Shown piece after piece: positions 42,492-50,417 of a stretch of 58,780 nucleotides of DNA. Source of the stretch: Ruegeria sp. Its GTDB lineage: Bacteria; Pseudomonadota; Alphaproteobacteria; Rhodobacterales; Rhodobacteraceae. The notes below the pieces were generated by a model. That model was not told the DNA's origin and made no database searches. It saw only the letters and a list, made by a program, of their open reading frames with translations. Position 1 is the first letter of the stretch; the number at the start of each line of letters is the position of its first letter. Made by a program: the position numbers and the translations under genes. The stretch spans positions 1 through 58,780 of the forward strand of contig NZ_JALCBM010000018.1 in NCBI RefSeq assembly GCF_028066395.1, in the 5' to 3' direction.

Positions 42492-43715
42492 ATGTCCACA
42501 GCAAGCACGGTCGAACTGGAAATGCTGGCGTTGATCAATCAGGAACGCGCAGCGCACGGGCTGGACCCGTTGCAATTGGAAACCCAGCTGAACGAATCGT
42601 CCGAGGATCACAGCACCTGGATGCTGGATACCGACAATTTCAGCCATACCGGATCGGGCGGTTCCACTGCCACACAACGGATGGAGGCCGCCGGGTTCGA
42701 CTTTACCGGCAACTGGCGCTCGGGCGAGAATATCGCCTGGCAATCCGAACGCGGTGATCCGGGGATCAGCGACGATGTCGCGCAACTGCATGAAAACCTG
42801 ATGGCCAGCCCCGGCCACCGGGCCAACATCCTGAACCCTGATTTCAAATATATCGGGATCGGGATTGAAACCGGCGATATGCAGGGTTTTGACGCGGTGA
42901 TGGTGACACAGAATTTTGCCACAACCGATGCGATGGTGATGCTGGATAATGGTGCGCCCGCAACGGATGAAGATGTCAGCCAGCCCGCTGACCCCGTGGT
43001 CGCAACCCCCGATCCGGACGTGACGGACCCGGCCAACCCGGTGGTCGAACCGCCGGAACAACCCGCCGAAGACCCGGTCGCCGAAGTCGAAACGCCAGAG
43101 CCGGAAACGCCAGTCACGGAAACCGATGATCCTGAAACGCCCACAGGTGAAGTGGTCGAGGATGATACACCCGCCGAGGATACCCCTGTCGCCGAAACCG
43201 AAGAGCCGGAAACACCGGCCGAAACCCCGGATGACGAGGTGGTCGAGGACGACACGCCAGTGGGCGAAACACCGGAACCGGAAACCCCTGTTGCCGAGAC
43301 CGAAGATCCAGAGACCCCGACCGAAACACCGGTCGACGACGTGGTTGTCGATGACACACCCGTTGACGAAACGCCCGAGCCAGAGACCCCGGTCGCGGAA
43401 ACTCCGACCGAGACACCAGACGAAGACGTGACCGAGGTCGAAACCCCGGCCCCGGAAACGCCCGAACCCGAAATGTTCGACGTTCAGGCGTTTCTGGCTG
43501 AGATTGAGATGCTTCTGACCGATCTTCGGGACCGTTTGAACCAGTTCGACTGGGACAGGGCCTATGGCAACGATCCCGCAGCGGATGAGTTTGAACTGGT
43601 GACGGATGTGGATGACAGCGACGCTATGACGCCAACGGACGAGGTCGATATCGTCCGGGATGACTATGGCGATTTCACCTATTTCGAAACCACCTGCATG
43701 ATGGATTTCGGCTAA
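42492..43715 (+). CDS. CAP-domain protein with acidic E/T/P repeat region
   Basis: A 407-residue protein. Residues about 8-150 form a bacterial CAP/SCP domain: LALINQERAAHGLDPLQ, SSEDHSTWMLDTDNFSHTG, GENIAWQ and LMASPGHRANILNPDFKYIGIG, including the histidines and glutamate of the CAP cleft. Then an acidic proline/threonine-rich stretch (about 160-327) with a roughly 34-residue unit repeated three to four times (ETP-EPETPVAETEDPETP style). The C-terminal ~80 residues hold a short helix (FLAEIEMLLTDLRDRL). No classical signal peptide, so a type I secretion route or cytoplasmic location is open. Confidence 0.85.
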   Translation: MSTASTVELEMLALINQERAAHGLDPLQLETQLNESSEDHSTWMLDTDNFSHTGSGGSTATQRMEAAGFDFTGNWRSGENIAWQSERGDPGISDDVAQLHENLMASPGHRANILNPDFKYIGIGIETGDMQGFDAVMVTQNFATTDAMVMLDNGAPATDEDVSQPADPVVATPDPDVTDPANPVVEPPEQPAEDPVAEVETPEPETPVTETDDPETPTGEVVEDDTPAEDTPVAETEEPETPAETPDDEVVEDDTPVGETPEPETPVAETEDPETPTETPVDDVVVDDTPVDETPEPETPVAETPTETPDEDVTEVETPAPETPEPEMFDVQAFLAEIEMLLTDLRDRLNQFDWDRAYGNDPAADEFELVTDVDDSDAMTPTDEVDIVRDDYGDFTYFETTCMMDFG

Positions 43716-43725
43716 CGATCCATCC

Positions 43726-43759
43726 GGCGCGCGAGGAACATCCGCCCCCCTCGCGCGCC
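43726..43759. terminator. Bidirectional hairpin terminator
   Basis: Perfect 11-base-pair stem GGCGCGCGAGG / CCTCGCGCGCC, 12-base loop, between the convergent CAP-domain and PPK2 genes. Confidence 0.65.
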
Positions 43760-43771
43760 AATCCTTTGGTG

Positions 43772-44710
43772 CTAGTACACCTTGGGCACATACAGCTCAT
43801 CCGGCAGGATGCGCCGTTCGTATTCCGGGTTATAGCGGCGGTCGGGCAGGTTGACCTTGTCCTGCGGAACATCCTCGTAGGGGATTTTGGTCAACAGATG
43901 CTCGATGCAGTTCAGGCGTTCGCGTTTCTTGTCATTGCCTTCAACGATATACCAGGGGGCCTCGGGAATGTTGGTGCGGAAGAACATGTCCTCCTTGGCT
44001 TTGGTATAAGCCTCCCACCGGACACGGGATTCCAGATCCATCGGTGACAGTTTCCACTGTTTCATCGGATCATGGATGCGCATCAAAAAGCGCAGCTGCT
44101 GTTCCTCATCGGTGATCGAGAACCAGTATTTCAGCAGAATGATCCCCGACCGGACCAGCATCCGTTCAAATTCGGGAACGTCCTGAAAGAACTGCTCCAC
44201 CTGATCTTCATCGGCAAAGCCCATCACCCGCTCGACCCCGGCGCGGTTGTACCAGGACCGGTCGAAAAACACGATCTCCCCGGCCGCAGGCAGATGCGGC
44301 ACGTAGCGCTGGAAATACCACTGGCTTTGTTCCCGGCGGCTGGGTGCGGGCAAGGCGACCACGCGCGCCACACGCGGGTTCAGGCGCTGGGTGATCCGTT
44401 TGATCACGCCCCCCTTGCCGGCGCTGTCCCGGCCTTCGAACAGGATGCAGACCTTGGCACCGGAATGCACCACCCAGTCCTGCACCTTGATTAGTTCGGC
44501 CTGCAGACGCAGCAGATTGCGGAAATAGGTCTTGCGGTCCAGCATTTCCGGATGCTGGCCCTTGTAGATCCTGCGGACCTCCATCGACAGCATCGGCTCG
44601 CTGAACTCGATCTCGATATCTTCGTCCAGCGAATCCTCAAGCTCGGCCTCAAGCCAGTCTTTGGACGTGTCGTTCCTGTCCTGTGCCAAGGTTCGCTCCT
44701 TATCTGTCAA
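43772..44710 (-). CDS. ppk2: Polyphosphate kinase 2
   Basis: A 312-residue PPK2. It has Walker A FEGRDSAGKGG (91-101) and Walker B with lid EIVFFDRSWYNRAGVE (145-160), the hallmark region. PPK2 enzymes transfer phosphate between polyphosphate and nucleoside diphosphates, mostly regenerating GTP or ATP. The acidic N-terminal ~40 residues and single domain fit class I or III; which nucleotide is used is not clear. The start has no extended neighbour; single gene, convergent with the CAP-domain gene. Confidence 0.93.
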   Translation of the reverse strand: MTDKERTLAQDRNDTSKDWLEAELEDSLDEDIEIEFSEPMLSMEVRRIYKGQHPEMLDRKTYFRNLLRLQAELIKVQDWVVHSGAKVCILFEGRDSAGKGGVIKRITQRLNPRVARVVALPAPSRREQSQWYFQRYVPHLPAAGEIVFFDRSWYNRAGVERVMGFADEDQVEQFFQDVPEFERMLVRSGIILLKYWFSITDEEQQLRFLMRIHDPMKQWKLSPMDLESRVRWEAYTKAKEDMFFRTNIPEAPWYIVEGNDKKRERLNCIEHLLTKIPYEDVPQDKVNLPDRRYNPEYERRILPDELYVPKVY

Positions 44711-44905
44711 CGGCGGCGCATTCTAGCGGGGCTGTGTAACCGGCAGATGTCACCGCCGTCTGACATGAATGCCTGTTGCAAAACCTGAATGTGGCCCGGT
44801 CCGGCGCGGGATACAAGCGGTGGAGGTGCCAAAAGCCCCCGATTCACACCCTTGCTATTGCCCCTGCGCAGCCTGCATCACTATCCGCAGAACCTGGAGA
44901 GTATT

Positions 44906-45745
44906 GTGACAGTCTTTTTCGCATCGCTGCCTGTGATCTGGCCCTGGCTGATCCTGATCACCGCCCAGATCGCCACCCTGACCCGGAATTGGTGGTTGGG
45001 CCTGGGGTTGCTTGGCCTGTTCGGTCTGGTGGCGCTGTTCACCGGCCTGATCACGGTGACGGCTGTTGCAGTCATGGCTCTGGGCCTTTTGGGCGCGGCC
45101 TATCTGCCACGGTTGCGCGGAGGCGCGGCCCTTGCGGGTCATCTTGCGTTGGTCGCATGGAGCCTTGCCCTGGGGGCGCACCTGCTGCCCGGAGTGCACA
45201 ACCTGCTGGTGCTGGATCAGGTCCATGCGGGACCGGGCAGTGCGCCGTTCACGATGTATCTGAACCTCGACAAACCCATGGTGTTCTTCACGGTGCTGCT
45301 GGCCTGGCCCGCGATCCTGAACGGCGGGTCCACTCTGAGGGTGTGGCCGCTGGTTACCGGTCTGACCCTTTTGCCCGCCCTACTGCTGCTGGGGGGCCTA
45401 TCCGGCGCGGTCCGGCCCGAATTCGGCCTGCCACCGTGGTGGCTGATCTTTGCCTTGTCGAACCTGTTCCTGACCTGCCTGACGGAAGAGGTCTTTTTTC
45501 GCGGCTACCTGCAATCCGTCATAGGTGCCCGTCTGGGTGCGGCAACCGGGCTGATCGCGGCCAGCCTGTTGTTCGGTCTGGCCCATTTCGGCGGAGGGCC
45601 CGTGTTGATCGGCTCCGCCACCCTTCTGGGTCTGGCCTGCGGTCTGGGCTATTGGGCGACCGGGCGCCTTTGGGTGCCCGTCCTGATGCATTTCACGTTC
45701 AACATACTGCACCTGACCCTGTTCACCTATCCCGGTCCAGCGTGA
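44906..45745 (+). CDS. CPBP-family intramembrane metalloprotease
   Basis: A 279-residue hydrophobic protein with about eight helices. The CPBP (CAAX protease/bacteriocin-processing) motifs are present: EEVFFRGYLQ (194-203), FGLAHF with H227, and LMHFTFN near the C-terminus. These enzymes cleave membrane or prenylated substrates or act in bacteriocin self-immunity. GTG at 44906 is chosen because GGAGAG precedes it by the right distance; upstream codons lack hydrophobic or conserved character. Confidence 0.85.
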   Translation: MTVFFASLPVIWPWLILITAQIATLTRNWWLGLGLLGLFGLVALFTGLITVTAVAVMALGLLGAAYLPRLRGGAALAGHLALVAWSLALGAHLLPGVHNLLVLDQVHAGPGSAPFTMYLNLDKPMVFFTVLLAWPAILNGGSTLRVWPLVTGLTLLPALLLLGGLSGAVRPEFGLPPWWLIFALSNLFLTCLTEEVFFRGYLQSVIGARLGAATGLIAASLLFGLAHFGGGPVLIGSATLLGLACGLGYWATGRLWVPVLMHFTFNILHLTLFTYPGPA

Positions 45746-45751
45746 GCCACT

Positions 45752-46210
45752 TCAAACCGGCAGCGCCGTGGTCTTGAACACGGTGCGTAGCGCGAATGAG
45801 CTTTGCATCTGCGCCACACCGGGCAGGCGCGACAGGTATTGCCGGTGAATGCGCGCGAAATCCTCGGTGTTTTCGGCGACGACCTTCAACAGGTAATCCG
45901 CCGATCCGGCCATCAGATGGCATTCCAGCACGTCCGGTATCCGGGCCACGGCTTTTTCGAACCCCTCCAGCACCTCTTCGGCCTGCCCCTGCAAGGTGAT
46001 CTCGACAAACACGGTGGTGGGGACGTTCAGCTTGCGGGCGTCCAGCAGGGCCACATAGTCCTTGATATAGCCCTCACTTTCTAGTCGCTGCACCCGTCGA
46101 TGACAGGCCGAGGGCGACAGATTTACCTGATCGGACAGCTCAGCATTCGACACCCGCCCTTTGCGCTGCACAACGGCAAGAATCTTTCGATCGGTTGCAT
46201 CTATACTCAT
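45752..46210 (-). CDS. Lrp/AsnC family regulator, likely of alanine dehydrogenase
   Basis: A 152-residue Lrp-type regulator with an N-terminal helix-turn-helix (DRKILAVVQRKGRVSNAELSDQVNLSPSACHRRVQRLE) and a C-terminal RAM domain (VFVEITLQGQAEEVLEGFEKAV, DYLLKVVAENTEDFARI) that binds amino acids. It is divergent from the alanine dehydrogenase gene with a perfect palindrome between, so it is likely the AldR-type activator/repressor responding to alanine. Confidence 0.93.
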   Translation of the reverse strand: MSIDATDRKILAVVQRKGRVSNAELSDQVNLSPSACHRRVQRLESEGYIKDYVALLDARKLNVPTTVFVEITLQGQAEEVLEGFEKAVARIPDVLECHLMAGSADYLLKVVAENTEDFARIHRQYLSRLPGVAQMQSSFALRTVFKTTALPV

Positions 46211-46234
46211 TGGCGCACATCCATTGCGTGATTT

Positions 46235-46255
46235 AGATTATTCGTCGAATAATCT
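46235..46255. promoter_or_regulatory. Palindromic Lrp-type operator between lrp and ald
   Basis: Perfect 10-base arms AGATTATTCG / CGAATAATCT around a central T, 25 bases upstream of the regulator's start and about 90 upstream of ald. A second, shorter dyad GCCCA-TAATT-TGGGC lies at 46310-46324 nearer ald. Confidence 0.8.
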
Positions 46256-46345
46256 CCCATAGCGTCACGCATTGGCAAGCAGAGTTTCACAGAAATTGCG
46301 TCGCCATCTGCCCATAATTTGGGCAGTTTATGGACGGAGACTCAC

Positions 46346-47464
46346 ATGAAAATCGGTTGCCCCAAGGAAATCAAACCTCAGGAATTCCGTGTCGGTATGA
46401 CACCGAATGCCGCGCAAGAGGCCGTGGCCCGTGGCCACGAGGTCATTATTGAAACAGGTGCCGGTCTGGGCGCAGGCTTTGACAACGACGCTTATGTCGC
46501 CGCCGGTGCCAGCATCGTTGACACCGCAGCCGAGGTCTTTGCCTCGGCGGACATGATCGTCAAGGTCAAAGAACCCCAGGCGGTCGAGCGCAAGATGCTG
46601 CGCGAAGGCCAGCTGCTGTTCACCTACCTGCACCTGGCACCCGATCCGGATCAGACCCATGATCTGCTGGCCTCGGGTTGTACCGCGATTGCCTATGAAA
46701 CCGTAACCGACCGCAATGGCGGCCTGCCGCTGCTGGCCCCGATGTCCGAAGTTGCCGGTCGTCTGGCTCCTCAGGTCGGATCGTGGACCCTGCAAAAGGC
46801 CAACGGTGGCCGCGGTGTTCTGATGGGCGGCGTCCCGGGTGTTGGCCCGGCGAAGGTCATCGTCATCGGCGGCGGTGTTGTGGGCACCCACGCAGCCAAG
46901 ATCGCGGCCGGCATGGGCGCGGATGTTACGGTTCTGGACCGCTCGCTGCCCCGCCTGCGGTATCTGGATGATGTGTTTGGCGGTACGTTCAAAAGCCAGT
47001 ACTCGACCGCAGGTGCCACGGCTGAGCTGATCCAGGACGCTGATATGGTTATCGGCGCGGTTCTGATCCCCGGTGCGGCAGCCCCCAAGCTGATCACCCG
47101 TGAGCAACTGTCCACCATGAAACCCGGCGCGGTTCTGGTTGACGTCGCCATCGACCAGGGCGGCTGCTTTGAGACCTCGAAGGCCACCACCCACGCCGAG
47201 CCGATCTATGAGGTCGACGGTGTCATGCACTATTGCGTGGCCAACATGCCGGGTGCGGTTGCACGCACCTCGACCATCGCGCTGGGCAACGCGACCATGC
47301 CGTTCATGCTGGCGCTGGCCGACAAAGGCTGGAAGAAAGCCTGTCAGGACGATCCGCACCTGCTGGCGGGCCTGAACGTGCATGCCGGTCAGCTGACCTA
47401 TGACGCGGTTGGTGTCGCACTGGGCTTGGACGTTGTTTCTCCGGAAGAGATCGTCAACGCGTAA
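46346..47464 (+). CDS. ald: Alanine dehydrogenase
   Basis: A 372-residue NAD-dependent enzyme converting L-alanine to pyruvate and ammonium. Seen: [20 protein letters not shown] at the N-terminus, MIVKVKEPQ with the substrate lysine, FTYLHLAPD with the catalytic histidine, and the Rossmann motif [14 protein letters not shown]. Start at 46346 gives the conserved family N-terminus; a GGAGAC site precedes it. Regulation by the divergent Lrp protein is probable. Confidence 0.96.
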   Translation: MKIGCPKEIKPQEFRVGMTPNAAQEAVARGHEVIIETGAGLGAGFDNDAYVAAGASIVDTAAEVFASADMIVKVKEPQAVERKMLREGQLLFTYLHLAPDPDQTHDLLASGCTAIAYETVTDRNGGLPLLAPMSEVAGRLAPQVGSWTLQKANGGRGVLMGGVPGVGPAKVIVIGGGVVGTHAAKIAAGMGADVTVLDRSLPRLRYLDDVFGGTFKSQYSTAGATAELIQDADMVIGAVLIPGAAAPKLITREQLSTMKPGAVLVDVAIDQGGCFETSKATTHAEPIYEVDGVMHYCVANMPGAVARTSTIALGNATMPFMLALADKGWKKACQDDPHLLAGLNVHAGQLTYDAVGVALGLDVVSPEEIVNA

Positions 47465-47466
47465 GG

Positions 47467-47648
47467 GCTCCCGCCCCTGAAAGCCTCCTCTGACGGGGAG
47501 GCTTTACAGCGTTGGGCCGGGCGCCGCGCGATGCGCGGCGCGGGATCAGCCCACAACCGTTGCCACAAGAACAAAGGCGCCGCGCATTGCGCGGCGCCGG
47601 GCCCAACCGGAGGAGGGCATTTCCAATGCCCGCTCGACGGGCGGGAGC
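47467..47648. repeat. Nested inverted-repeat cluster between ald and mscS
   Basis: Four hairpins sit inside an outer 10-base inverted repeat GCTCCCGCCC (47467-47476) / GGGCGGGAGC (47639-47648). They are AAAGCCTCC / GGAGGCTTT (47480-47505, probable ald terminator), two GC-rich palindromes (47521-47541 and 47576-47598) that are inverted copies of each other with shared TTGGGCC / GGCCCAA flanks, and GGGCATT / AATGCCC (47615-47631). No coding frame. It resembles a small palindromic repeat element. Confidence 0.7.
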
Positions 47649-47649
47649 G

Positions 47650-48477
47650 TTAACCCTTTTTCTGAATCTCGACCGAATGCGGATAAGGGATGGATACACC
47701 CTTGGCATCAAAGGCCTCTTTCACGGTCTTGGTCAGTTCGAACTTCACATCCCAATAATCCGCCGCGGCGCACCACAGGCGCGCCGTCAGATCGACCGAG
47801 CTGTCGCCCAGATTGGTCACCCGCACCCAAGGTTCCGGATCGCTCATGATGCGCTCATCCGCCTTGGCGATGTCCAGAATGATCTGCATCGCCTGATCCG
47901 CACTGTCCCCGTAATCGATGCCAAACACCAGATCGACCCGGCGCGTGTCATGGGCCGAGTAGTTGGTGATCACCGATCCCCAGGCTTGCCCGTTGGGCAC
48001 GATGATCTGCACATTATCCGGCGTGACCAATTCTGTGGTGAACAGGTTCAGATCCTTCACTGTGCCCGCGGTGCCGCCGATATCCACATATTGACCCAGC
48101 TTGTAGGGCCGGAACACAACCAGCATGACGCCAGCAGCCAGATCGCTCAACGTGCCTTGCAACGCCAGACCGATAGCCAGCGAAGCCGCGCCCAGAATGG
48201 CGACGATACTGGTGGCCTCGATCCCGAAGATGCCCAGCACGGCGACCAGCACCATGGCCAGAATGGCCCATTTGATCATGCTGGCGGCAAAATTGCCCAA
48301 TGTCGGGTCGATCTGAGGCGTGTTGTTGATGCGACGGCGCACAACACCCGCCACAACCCCAGCCACGATCCAACCCAATATCAGGACAATCAGAGCCTTG
48401 CCCGCATTCAACAGGACCGGCAAATACCCGTTCGCCATGTCCATCGCCTGATTTGCCATTTCGATCGTCTGATCCAT
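47650..48477 (-). CDS. mscS: Small-conductance mechanosensitive channel MscS
   Basis: A 275-residue MscS: three membrane helices in the first ~120 residues, the pore-lining glycine/alanine-rich helix ILGAASLAIGLALQGTLSDLAAGVML, then the cytoplasmic vestibule domain (YVDIGGTAGTVKDL, IVPNGQAWGSVITNYSAHDTRRVDL). It opens on membrane tension at hypo-osmotic shock. ATG at 48477 with AGGAAAGAG upstream. It follows mscL downstream on the same strand, with a terminator between. Confidence 0.94.
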   Translation of the reverse strand: MDQTIEMANQAMDMANGYLPVLLNAGKALIVLILGWIVAGVVAGVVRRRINNTPQIDPTLGNFAASMIKWAILAMVLVAVLGIFGIEATSIVAILGAASLAIGLALQGTLSDLAAGVMLVVFRPYKLGQYVDIGGTAGTVKDLNLFTTELVTPDNVQIIVPNGQAWGSVITNYSAHDTRRVDLVFGIDYGDSADQAMQIILDIAKADERIMSDPEPWVRVTNLGDSSVDLTARLWCAAADYWDVKFELTKTVKEAFDAKGVSIPYPHSVEIQKKG

Positions 48478-48505
48478 CTTGGCTCTTTCCTTTTTCAATC
48501 AATCC

Positions 48506-48538
48506 AGAAAAACGGACCCCGCCTGTTCAGCGGGGCCC
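48506..48538 (-). terminator. Intrinsic terminator of mscL
   Basis: CCCCGC / GCGGGG stem with short flanking pairs (48514-48538), followed on the minus strand by GTTTTTC (48506-48512). Confidence 0.75.
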
Positions 48539-48560
48539 TGTCTTGCGCTTATCGCAATGA

Positions 48561-48989
48561 CTATTTTTTCAGAGCATCTCGGATTTCCATCAGGATATCC
48601 AGTTCGCTCGGACCCGCAGGTGCCGCTTCGGCCTCTTCTTCCTGCTCGGCGGCTGCATCCTTGACCCGGTTGACCATCTTCACCAGCATGAACACGACCC
48701 AGGCGATGATCAGAAAGTTGATGATCGCCATGATGAAAGCGCCATAGGCAAAGACCGATGCGCCGGTCTCCCGCGCGGCCTCAAGGCTTGCACCTTCGGC
48801 AACATCGCCGGCCAGAACTGCATAGTTGTTGGTAAAGTCGATCCCGCCCGTGAACAGCCCGATAAGCGGGTTGATCAGATCACCCACCAAAGATGTAACG
48901 ATTGCGGTAAAGGCCGCGCCGATGATGATACCAACTGCCATGTCCATGACATTGCCCTTGGCAATGAACGTCTTGAATTCCTGAATCAT
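48561..48989 (-). CDS. mscL: Large-conductance mechanosensitive channel MscL
   Basis: A 142-residue channel subunit with the family start [30 protein letters not shown] (first pore helix), a periplasmic loop, the second helix [25 protein letters not shown], and a charged C-terminal coiled coil with an [10 protein letters not shown]-type acidic linker. Forms a homopentamer that releases solutes under extreme turgor. AGAGGGAAGATATG precedes the start. Confidence 0.96.
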   Translation of the reverse strand: MIQEFKTFIAKGNVMDMAVGIIIGAAFTAIVTSLVGDLINPLIGLFTGGIDFTNNYAVLAGDVAEGASLEAARETGASVFAYGAFIMAIINFLIIAWVVFMLVKMVNRVKDAAAEQEEEAEAAPAGPSELDILMEIRDALKK

Positions 48990-49139
48990 ATCTTCCCTCT
49001 TTCCCGTTTGTTCGGCACTTTACGCCTCTGTTCGCGCATGGGCGCAGGGCAATTGTGCGCTAATTGCACTATTAAATGTATGTTTTTATGGGAAAGCGCG
49101 CCTATTTTTCCCCGAACAGACCTAATTGCAGGAGTCCCC

Positions 49140-49838
49140 ATGCCCCCCTTTGCCCCCTATTCCATCACCGACAAGTGGCCCGCCAAAGATCCTTCGGTCA
49201 TTCAGCTTTACTCCTACCCCACGCCCAACGGCGTCAAAGCCTCGATCATGCTGGAAGAAACCGGCCTGCCGTATGAGGCACATCTGGTCACGCTGGCCGA
49301 TGCGGATGTCAAAAGCCCCGAGTTTCTGTCGCTGAACCCCAACAACAAGATCCCCGCCATCATCGATCCGAACGGCCCGGACGGCGCGCCCATCGGCTTG
49401 TTCGAAAGTGGCGCGATCCTTCTGTATCTGGCGGAAAAATCAGGAAAGTATCTAGGCGAAAGCACGTCCGACAGGCACCGCATCACCCAATGGCTGATGT
49501 ATCAGATGGGCGGCGTTGGCCCGATGTTCGGGCAGCTGGGCTTTTTCCACAAATTCGCCGGCAAGGACATCGAAGACCCCCGCCCCCGCGAACGTTATGC
49601 CAACGAGGCCAAGCGCCTGCTGAATGTCCTGAACACCCAACTGGACGGGCAGGACTGGATCGCCGGGGACTATTCGGTCGCCGATATCGCCATCGCGCCC
49701 TGGCTGCGGGCGCTGGATTTCTACGGCGCGAAAGAGATGCTGGGCTGGGAGGATTATTCCCATGTGGTGGCTTATCTCGACCGCTTCCTCGACCGCCCCG
49801 CCGTGCAAAAAGGTCTGGCGATCCCGGAACGCGGCTAA
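49140..49838 (+). CDS. Glutathione S-transferase family protein
   Basis: A 232-residue GST of the YfcG/Ure2-like type. It has an N-terminal thioredoxin-fold domain (VIQLYSYPTPNGVKASIMLEETGLPYEAHLV, SLNPNNKIPAIIDPNG, LFESGAILLYLAE) and a C-terminal helical domain (WIAGDYSVADIAIAPWL). It likely conjugates or reduces electrophiles or disulfides with glutathione. ATG at 49140 follows CAGGAG. The ~150-base upstream region is AT-rich and holds its promoter. Confidence 0.92.
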   Translation: MPPFAPYSITDKWPAKDPSVIQLYSYPTPNGVKASIMLEETGLPYEAHLVTLADADVKSPEFLSLNPNNKIPAIIDPNGPDGAPIGLFESGAILLYLAEKSGKYLGESTSDRHRITQWLMYQMGGVGPMFGQLGFFHKFAGKDIEDPRPRERYANEAKRLLNVLNTQLDGQDWIAGDYSVADIAIAPWLRALDFYGAKEMLGWEDYSHVVAYLDRFLDRPAVQKGLAIPERG

Positions 49839-49888
49839 ATCGCCGCCTCCCGAAGGTGGATGCCAGCCCCGGCATCCACCGGATAGAC

Positions 49889-50335
49889 TCAACCGGGCAA
49901 GGCCCCGGTCAGCACATAACGCAGGATATCCACCACCTGACGCGGCTCCTCAGCCACGGCCAGCGCCGCCGCGTCCACCTCTTTCAGCGCGTGCTGATGA
50001 TCGGGGCCATGCAAAACGATGATCGACTTGCCCAATGCCGCCGCATAGCCTGCGTCAAACGCCGCATTCCACTGTTTGTACTTATCCCCGAACCGCACCA
50101 CGACCACATCCGCGTCAGCGATGCCCTTGCGGGTACGGATCGCATTAACCATCGCGCCCTTGTGGTCATGCCAATACTTGTTCGGCTCGGCCCCCAGAAT
50201 CGCCACACCGCAATCGTCGCTGGCACCATGATCGGTCACCGGGCTACTGAACGAGATATCCAACCCCTGCGCCCCATCAATGATCTGCTCCCGCCAGTCC
50301 GTGTGAATCTCACCCGACAAATAAACCTTCAGCAT
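49889..50335 (-). CDS. YtoQ family protein
   Basis: A 148-residue protein of the YtoQ family (Rossmann-like, related to nucleoside 2-deoxyribosyltransferases). The start VYLSGEIHTDWREQI and segments DHGASDDCGVAILG and DVVVVRFGDKYKQWNAAFDAGYAAALGK are diagnostic. Biochemical role unknown. It follows pheT on the same strand, with a strong terminator between, so it is probably transcribed separately. Confidence 0.9.
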   Translation of the reverse strand: MLKVYLSGEIHTDWREQIIDGAQGLDISFSSPVTDHGASDDCGVAILGAEPNKYWHDHKGAMVNAIRTRKGIADADVVVVRFGDKYKQWNAAFDAGYAAALGKSIIVLHGPDHQHALKEVDAAALAVAEEPRQVVDILRYVLTGALPG

Positions 50336-50354
50336 CTCTTTCTCCTCCTCACGC

Positions 50355-50378
50355 AAAAAAGGGGCGCGCCCGCCCCTT
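50355..50378 (-). terminator. Intrinsic terminator of pheT
   Basis: AAGGGGCG / CGCCCCTT stem with a four-base loop and six consecutive T on the minus strand immediately after (50355-50360). Strongest classical terminator in the core region. Confidence 0.85.
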
Positions 50379-50417
50379 CATCTTTTCACAAATACTCCCG
50401 CCGGAGGCGATCCGACC

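Noticed and set aside
43100-43470. Possible CRISPR-like direct repeats
   Set aside because: The repeats are in frame, degenerate and encode an acidic E/T/P repeat in the CAP-domain protein; there is no spacer structure.
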